DNA of 44,272 nucleotides. Origin: VAXT01 sp035318925 (GTDB taxonomy: Bacteria; Actinomycetota; Thermoleophilia; Gaiellales; Gaiellaceae). The notes beneath the pieces are model-generated. The model did not search any database. It was given only the letters and a program-made list of their open reading frames with translations, and was not told the origin of the DNA. The stretch spans positions 1 to 44,272 of the forward strand of contig DATHDS010000024.1 of the NCBI GenBank assembly GCA_035318925.1. The letters are read 5' to 3'. Shown here piece after piece: positions 40,461 to 44,272 of the stretch. A program made the position numbers and the translations under genes. Within the stretch, counting starts at the first letter, position 1; each line of letters begins with the position of its first letter.

Positions 40461-40955
40461 ATGACCATGACCGACGAATCGGTGGCCCTGGCGGCGCTGA
40501 GCGACATCTACGAGCGCCGTTACGCCCGCTTTCTACGTGTCGCGGAGGCGATCGTGGGGGACGCTGATGTGGCTCGGGACGTCGTCCAGGACGCGTTCGT
40601 GCGCCTCATCAGAAGTCGGCGGCGGTTCCGCGGCGAGGGCAGCCTGGATGGCTGGGTGTGGAGCACGGTCGTAAACACGGCTCGCAACCTGCGTCGCGAC
40701 GCTTCAAAGCACCGGGCCGACGAACCGTTGATCGAGCCTGCTGCGACAAACGGGCACGTGGTCGACGCCGGTGTCCGCGCGCTGCTCGCGACGCTGCCGG
40801 AGCGACAGCGTCTGGTGCTCTTCCTTCGTTACTACGCCGATCTGGATTACAGGACGATCGCAGAGGCGCTCGAGATCCAGCCAGGAACGGTCGGCGCGAC
40901 CCTCAACCAGGCGCATTCCGCGATGAAGCGCTTGCTCAAGGAGGTGCCACAGTGA
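40461..40955 (+). CDS. ECF-type RNA polymerase sigma factor
   Basis: 164 residues from ATG 40461. Region 2 reads FLRVAEAIVGDADVARDVVQ, then DAFVRLIRSRRRFRGEGSLD and GWVWSTVVNTARNLRRD; region 4 reads LPERQRLVLFLRYYADLDYR, then TIAEALEIQPGTVGATLNQA. There is no region 3, as expected for group 4 sigma factors. Its stop overlaps the GTG start of a membrane protein gene (GTGA at 40952-40955), the usual arrangement of ECF sigma with its anti-sigma. The signal and regulon are unknown. Confidence 0.92.
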   Translation: MTMTDESVALAALSDIYERRYARFLRVAEAIVGDADVARDVVQDAFVRLIRSRRRFRGEGSLDGWVWSTVVNTARNLRRDASKHRADEPLIEPAATNGHVVDAGVRALLATLPERQRLVLFLRYYADLDYRTIAEALEIQPGTVGATLNQAHSAMKRLLKEVPQ

Positions 40956-41794
40956 CGGACCATGACGTGACCGACTACGACCCTGGGGTCAACGAGATCC
41001 TAGAGAGGCAGGTACCGCTGCGGCTCGACGCTCAGTCGGATTGGGCCGGAGCGCTCCGCAAAGCAGAAGGCGCCCCAGAATCCGGCCGGAATCACCGCCC
41101 GCGCGGCCGACTGGGGGAGTGGGTTGCGGTGCGCATGCGAAGCCGACGCCTACTCGCGCCTGCACTCGTCGTCGCCGTCCTCGTCATCGCTGGGGCAGCG
41201 GCCGGCGGTCGTTTGTGGAGCGAGCCGTGGAACGGCCCGCCGTGGGGAACGGGAGCGATCGATACGACACACGCGACCAGCCTCGTCGAGTACACACTGC
41301 CCGGGGATTTCCTCCCTTGGAAGGCAGGTGACAGGATCGCGCTCTGGCATTTGCCACAGCCCGATGGAGGCACCTGCGTCTTCGACGGACTTGCTTCGCC
41401 CAGGCCCACCGCACAAACAGACCTTGGAGGCGGCTCCTGTGGTAAGGACTCCGGTCAGCTGCCTGCGGGGGCGCCTATCAGCATGGCTATCCAAGGGGAG
41501 ACGGGGATAGATTCCGGCCTTTACTACAACTACCTGATCTGGGGCAATGTCAGGTCAGGCAGTGACATCGCAAGGATGGAAATCCGGTCCGACGCCGGAA
41601 CTCTCCCGCTTGCATACAGCCATTACTGGTTCCTCGGGCAGCTCAAGATCCCGCCGAGTTTGGGATCCAAAAGTTCCGCGAGGCTGCGGCGGTCCTACGT
41701 CGTTGTCGGCTACGACAGTCAGGGTAAGGCAATCGCGCGCGGTGATCTGGCGTGGGCGCTCACTCGACCCCCTAACGCCTCACTCGGCCCCTAG
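40952..41794 (+). CDS. Putative anti-sigma factor, single-pass membrane protein
   Basis: 280 residues from GTG 40952, translationally coupled to the ECF sigma gene. The N-terminal ~65 residues are polar and cytoplasmic. A single helix (RLLAPALVVAVLVIAGAAAG) follows, then a ~190-residue outside domain with two Cys (GGTCVFDGLA, GGGSCGKD), Trp and Tyr-rich strands. The cytoplasmic part lacks the HxxxCxxC zinc motif of ZAS anti-sigmas. The role as anti-sigma is inferred from coupling and topology. The C-terminal domain might sense an envelope signal. Confidence 0.7.
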   Translation: MTDHDVTDYDPGVNEILERQVPLRLDAQSDWAGALRKAEGAPESGRNHRPRGRLGEWVAVRMRSRRLLAPALVVAVLVIAGAAAGGRLWSEPWNGPPWGTGAIDTTHATSLVEYTLPGDFLPWKAGDRIALWHLPQPDGGTCVFDGLASPRPTAQTDLGGGSCGKDSGQLPAGAPISMAIQGETGIDSGLYYNYLIWGNVRSGSDIARMEIRSDAGTLPLAYSHYWFLGQLKIPPSLGSKSSARLRRSYVVVGYDSQGKAIARGDLAWALTRPPNASLGP

Positions 41795-41835
41795 CTCTGG
41801 CATAGGTGTTGAACGAAGAAGCTCGCCCGGCGGGG

Positions 41836-42297
41836 CTAGGAGTCGAGCCTGCGCCGCCAGGCCTCGCCGACGGCTCGGCCCTCGGGGGTGACGAGGAAGT
41901 GCTCGAGCGGGACGTGGACGAAGGCGAGCCGCGCTTCTGTGAGCAGCTCCCCGGAGTCCCAGAGCTCGCCGCGCACGTAGACCCGCCGTCCCCTCTCTTC
42001 CTCGATGAAGGCGCGCACCGACAGCGGCTGGTTGATCGGCACGGGCCGCCGGTAGCGCAGGAAGATCCGGCCCGTGACGACGGGGAAGCGGTACCAGGTC
42101 GCCACGAGCCCGCAGGCCTCGTCGACGAGCGCCGCGACGAGCCCGCCGTGCACGAGGCCCGGCCCGCCCTGATGGCGCTCGTCGAAGGAGAAGGTCGTCT
42201 CGTAGCGGTCGGCGCCCTCGGTCTCGGGCTGAGGGAGATGGAAGCCGATCGGGTTGTCGCCGCACCCGAAGCAGGCCGGGTCGTGCTGCGGCGGCAT
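41836..42297 (-). CDS. PaaI-type hotdog thioesterase
   Basis: 153 residues from ATG 42297. An N-terminal CFGCGDNPIGFHLP motif is followed by GGPGLVHGGLVAALVDEACG, the hotdog central helix with the HGG motif and the catalytic-type Asp/Glu, and later RYRRPVPINQPLSVRAFI. It should hydrolyse acyl-CoA thioesters. It begins two bases after the HMG-CoA reductase stop, so the two are cotranscribed. It might release CoA from an intermediate of that pathway, but this is context only. Confidence 0.85.
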   Translation of the reverse strand: MPPQHDPACFGCGDNPIGFHLPQPETEGADRYETTFSFDERHQGGPGLVHGGLVAALVDEACGLVATWYRFPVVTGRIFLRYRRPVPINQPLSVRAFIEEERGRRVYVRGELWDSGELLTEARLAFVHVPLEHFLVTPEGRAVGEAWRRRLDS

Positions 42298-42299
42298 CT

Positions 42300-43517
42300 T
42301 CAGCGCAGGCCACCCCGTTCGAAGTGGGCCTTGAAGAAGTTCTCGGAGCCCGAGGTCGCCATCGCCGACGACGCGGAGATCTCGAGCGCGAGCGTCGCGG
42401 CGGCCACGATCTGGGCGAAACGGTAGACCTTGCCCGGGCCGGCGCAGTCCATCAACCCGAGCCAGGCGCGGGCGTAGGGGAGGGTCGTGCCGCCGCCGAC
42501 GGTCCCGACCTCGAGCCCGGGCAACCGGATCGCCGCGTTCAGCCCGCCCTCGACGCGCTTGCCGGTGCCGTGGGCCATCGAGCTCGTGCCGACCATGCCC
42601 AGGTCCTGGCCCGTCGCTGCGAACACCGCGGCGATCGCGGTCGCCGGTGTGAAGGCCACGGACTGCATCCCGGAAGCAACCGCTCCGTGCGTGCCCGCCC
42701 AGGAGAGATCGAGCAGGTCGTCGATCGTCGTGCGCAGAACACGCCGCACCGCCTCGTCGGTCAGGGTCACTTCGGCGATCACGGTCTTGCCGTGGCCGCC
42801 ACGCTCGAAGTAGCGGTGCGACGGCTTCTTGTCGCCGCCCATGTTCGCCTCGAGAATCGCGCGCTCGGGCTTCAGCGGCGCGTGCTCCATGACGTAGCCC
42901 ATGTTCAGCGCGTAGGCGTTGCGGGTCATCATGTTCGGACCGCAGGCATCGCCCGTCGTGAAGGCCCACATCACGTGGCACAGCGGGCCCGCGACGTAGG
43001 TCTCGACCTCGCGCAGCTTTGCGTAGCGCGAGATCCAGTCCTCGTCGTGCGCAGCAAGCCACTCGCGCATCTTCGGCAGCTCGGCCTCGATCCAGCGCGC
43101 GAGCGCTGCGGCGTCCTCGGCCGAGCGGCAGGCGAACGCGGAGGCGCGCGTCATCCGGTCGCGGAGGACTTCGGTGCGGAAGCCGCCCGACTCCGCCGCC
43201 GCCCGCGCGCCGCGGTAGAGCGAGTCCGACAAGGAGCCTTCCGTGTGAGCGAGCGGGACGTAGACCTCGTCGGTTTTGCGGCCGTTCTCGACGAGCGTTC
43301 CGTCCGGTTCGGTCAGCTCGTACTCACCGAGCGAGATCGTCAGCGGTCCGATGACCGAGGTCGGGATCACAGAGACGCCGGTGAGCGCCTCCTGCGCCTC
43401 GACCCACGGCGTCAAGTCTTGCTCGAAGACCTCGGTGTCGATCCGACCGTCGAGAGCTGCCTGCCGCTCCGCGATCGAGTCCGGATCATTCTTGCGCGGC
43501 CATTTCCTGAGTTCCAC
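42300..43517 (-). CDS. Hydroxymethylglutaryl-CoA reductase
   Basis: 405 residues from GTG 43517, placed by the -10 box seven bases upstream. Family motifs: SVIGPLTISLGEY, then VPLAHTEGSL (catalytic Glu), TTGDACGPNMMTRNAY (catalytic Asp), ANMGGDKKPSHRY (catalytic Lys), GTVGGGTTLPYA and a late His in FFKAHFERGG. It would reduce HMG-CoA to mevalonate. Actinobacteria mostly use the MEP route, so a reductase here implies a mevalonate pathway or a specialised use. No other mevalonate gene is visible in the window. The DACGPN and SVIG variants differ from the textbook DAMGMN and NVIG. Confidence 0.87.
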   Translation of the reverse strand: MELRKWPRKNDPDSIAERQAALDGRIDTEVFEQDLTPWVEAQEALTGVSVIPTSVIGPLTISLGEYELTEPDGTLVENGRKTDEVYVPLAHTEGSLSDSLYRGARAAAESGGFRTEVLRDRMTRASAFACRSAEDAAALARWIEAELPKMREWLAAHDEDWISRYAKLREVETYVAGPLCHVMWAFTTGDACGPNMMTRNAYALNMGYVMEHAPLKPERAILEANMGGDKKPSHRYFERGGHGKTVIAEVTLTDEAVRRVLRTTIDDLLDLSWAGTHGAVASGMQSVAFTPATAIAAVFAATGQDLGMVGTSSMAHGTGKRVEGGLNAAIRLPGLEVGTVGGGTTLPYARAWLGLMDCAGPGKVYRFAQIVAAATLALEISASSAMATSGSENFFKAHFERGGLR

Positions 43518-43524
43518 GACGGGG

Positions 43525-43534
43525 ACGATAATGT
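43525..43534. promoter_or_regulatory. Overlapping divergent -10 boxes
   Basis: On the minus strand TATCGT (43530-43525) ends seven bases before the reductase GTG. On the plus strand TAATGT (43529-43534) ends seven bases before ATG 43542. The two boxes share bases, so RNA polymerase should not serve both starts at once. Confidence 0.55.
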
Positions 43535-43541
43535 GCCCTCG

Positions 43542-44272
43542 ATGGCCACCGAGCAAGTCGTCGAGAGCCCGCAGGAAGATCGGAGCGCCTACGCAGGCGT
43601 TCTGCGCTTCTACGAGCTGGCCAAGAAGCAGGAGTGGCAGGTTCGGGACCTGCCCTGGGGCGAGATCCCGCCGATCCCGGAAGGGAAGGGGACTCCGCAG
43701 CGGAAGGCGCGCCGCCGGGACATGTGGCGCTCCGTGCTGACCCAGCAGCTCCAGGCCGACGTGCTCGCCTGCGAGATGGCCTCCCAGCTGCTGAACGTCG
43801 CGCCCGATCCCGAGGCGAAGCTCTACTACTCGACGATGGTGCAGGACGAGTCGCGCCACACAGAAGCGTGGCTGAAGCTGGTCGGCGAGGCGGGCGGCGC
43901 CGCAGAGCACGACCCCCATCTGGACGAGCTCGCCCACATGACGCTCGAGGCCGACACGCTCGAGGAGAAGGTCTTCCAGATGCAGGTCTTCTACGAACGG
44001 CTGATCATCTCGCGCTTCCGGTTGATCGCGCGCGCGTCGCGCGGGACCGTGCTCGAGGACCTCTGCAACCGGCTGACGACCGACGACGGCATCCACCACG
44101 GCGCCGGGATGGCATACGAGAAGGTGCTGCTGCGGCACGCCGACAAGAAGACGAAGCAGGCGCTCGTCCAGGCCGCGAACCGCCTCCTGCCGACCTTCGT
44201 CGAGCACGCCCTCTGGCGGCCCAAGGAGCGCGCGTTCATCGGCAGCGCGATGCTGGCCCGCGACACCGAGCG
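43542..44272 (+). CDS. Ferritin-like diiron protein (partial, runs off the window)
   Basis: 243 codons are visible from ATG 43542 with no stop. The region is helical. QLQADVLACEMASQLL and MVQDESRHTEAWLKL give Glu and the ExxH diiron ligand set. A second set is suggested by EEKVFQMQVFYERL and the DDGIHHGAG helix. This is the ferritin/ribonucleotide-reductase-R2-like fold; R2-like oxidases or AurF-type N-oxygenases are possible, but the class cannot be settled without the C-terminus. It is divergent from HMG-CoA reductase with overlapping promoters. Confidence 0.75.
   Translation, partial: MATEQVVESPQEDRSAYAGVLRFYELAKKQEWQVRDLPWGEIPPIPEGKGTPQRKARRRDMWRSVLTQQLQADVLACEMASQLLNVAPDPEAKLYYSTMVQDESRHTEAWLKLVGEAGGAAEHDPHLDELAHMTLEADTLEEKVFQMQVFYERLIISRFRLIARASRGTVLEDLCNRLTTDDGIHHGAGMAYEKVLLRHADKKTKQALVQAANRLLPTFVEHALWRPKERAFIGSAMLARDTE

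Overview
The window is strongly GC-rich chromosomal DNA from an actinobacterium. A WhiG/FliA-type sigma factor, an FusA2-type EF-G paralogue, an MmpL-type transporter, many GTG starts and many leaderless -10/start arrangements all point that way. The secreted beta-helix and RTX proteins, cyclase-AAA-TPR proteins and intergenic repeats make a Thermoleophilia-like soil or sediment lineage my best guess (inference only).

Layout. 1-7.4 kb: accessory or decayed DNA. It holds a glycine-rich C-terminal stub, a degenerate AT-rich 20-bp repeat tract, a frame-broken GNAT acetyltransferase, a secreted beta-helix protein with a probable CTG start, a broken phage-like gene, an orphan multi-PAS histidine kinase, and a tyrosine-recombinase C-terminal remnant facing tRNA-Trp. 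7.5-15.1 kb: housekeeping-like genes: sigma factor, EF-G paralogue, PadR regulator with a small coiled-coil partner, Zn-ribbon protein, aldehyde dehydrogenase, Nif3-like/RNase H pair, tRNA-Gly. 15.1-16.9 kb: a ~179-bp tandem duplication and a secreted beta-propeller/RTX protein.

17.0-25.3 kb is the most striking locus. A 71-codon gene with its own terminator encodes a double-glycine leader and a 47-residue cationic core with 14 prolines and no cysteine. Divergent from it is a tightly packed operon: a parvulin-related PPIase-like protein, a C39-peptidase ABC exporter with two N-terminal cyclic-nucleotide-binding domains, and a class III cyclase/AAA/TPR protein. I read it as a proline-rich peptide maturation and export system whose exporter may be gated by a cyclic nucleotide made by its own operon.

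25.3-35.7 kb looks like a lipid-oxygenation neighbourhood: diheme cytochrome c, alpha-dioxygenase-like haem peroxidase with a calcineurin-like phosphoesterase, a divergent cNMP-binding patatin lipase, an NDH-2-like flavoprotein with a C-terminal cNMP-binding-like domain, an FAD-linked oxidase and a SnoaL-like protein. 35.6-44.3 kb: MmpL-type transporter, small Ser/Thr kinase, tRNA-Cys, small secreted cysteine protein, subtilase, ECF sigma/anti-sigma pair, hotdog thioesterase, HMG-CoA reductase, and a ferritin-like diiron protein cut by the window end.

Cyclic-nucleotide signalling links the two central regions: one cyclase and four cNMP-type domains in three proteins lie within 16 kb. Function and novelty statements rest on reading motifs by eye; no database search was possible.
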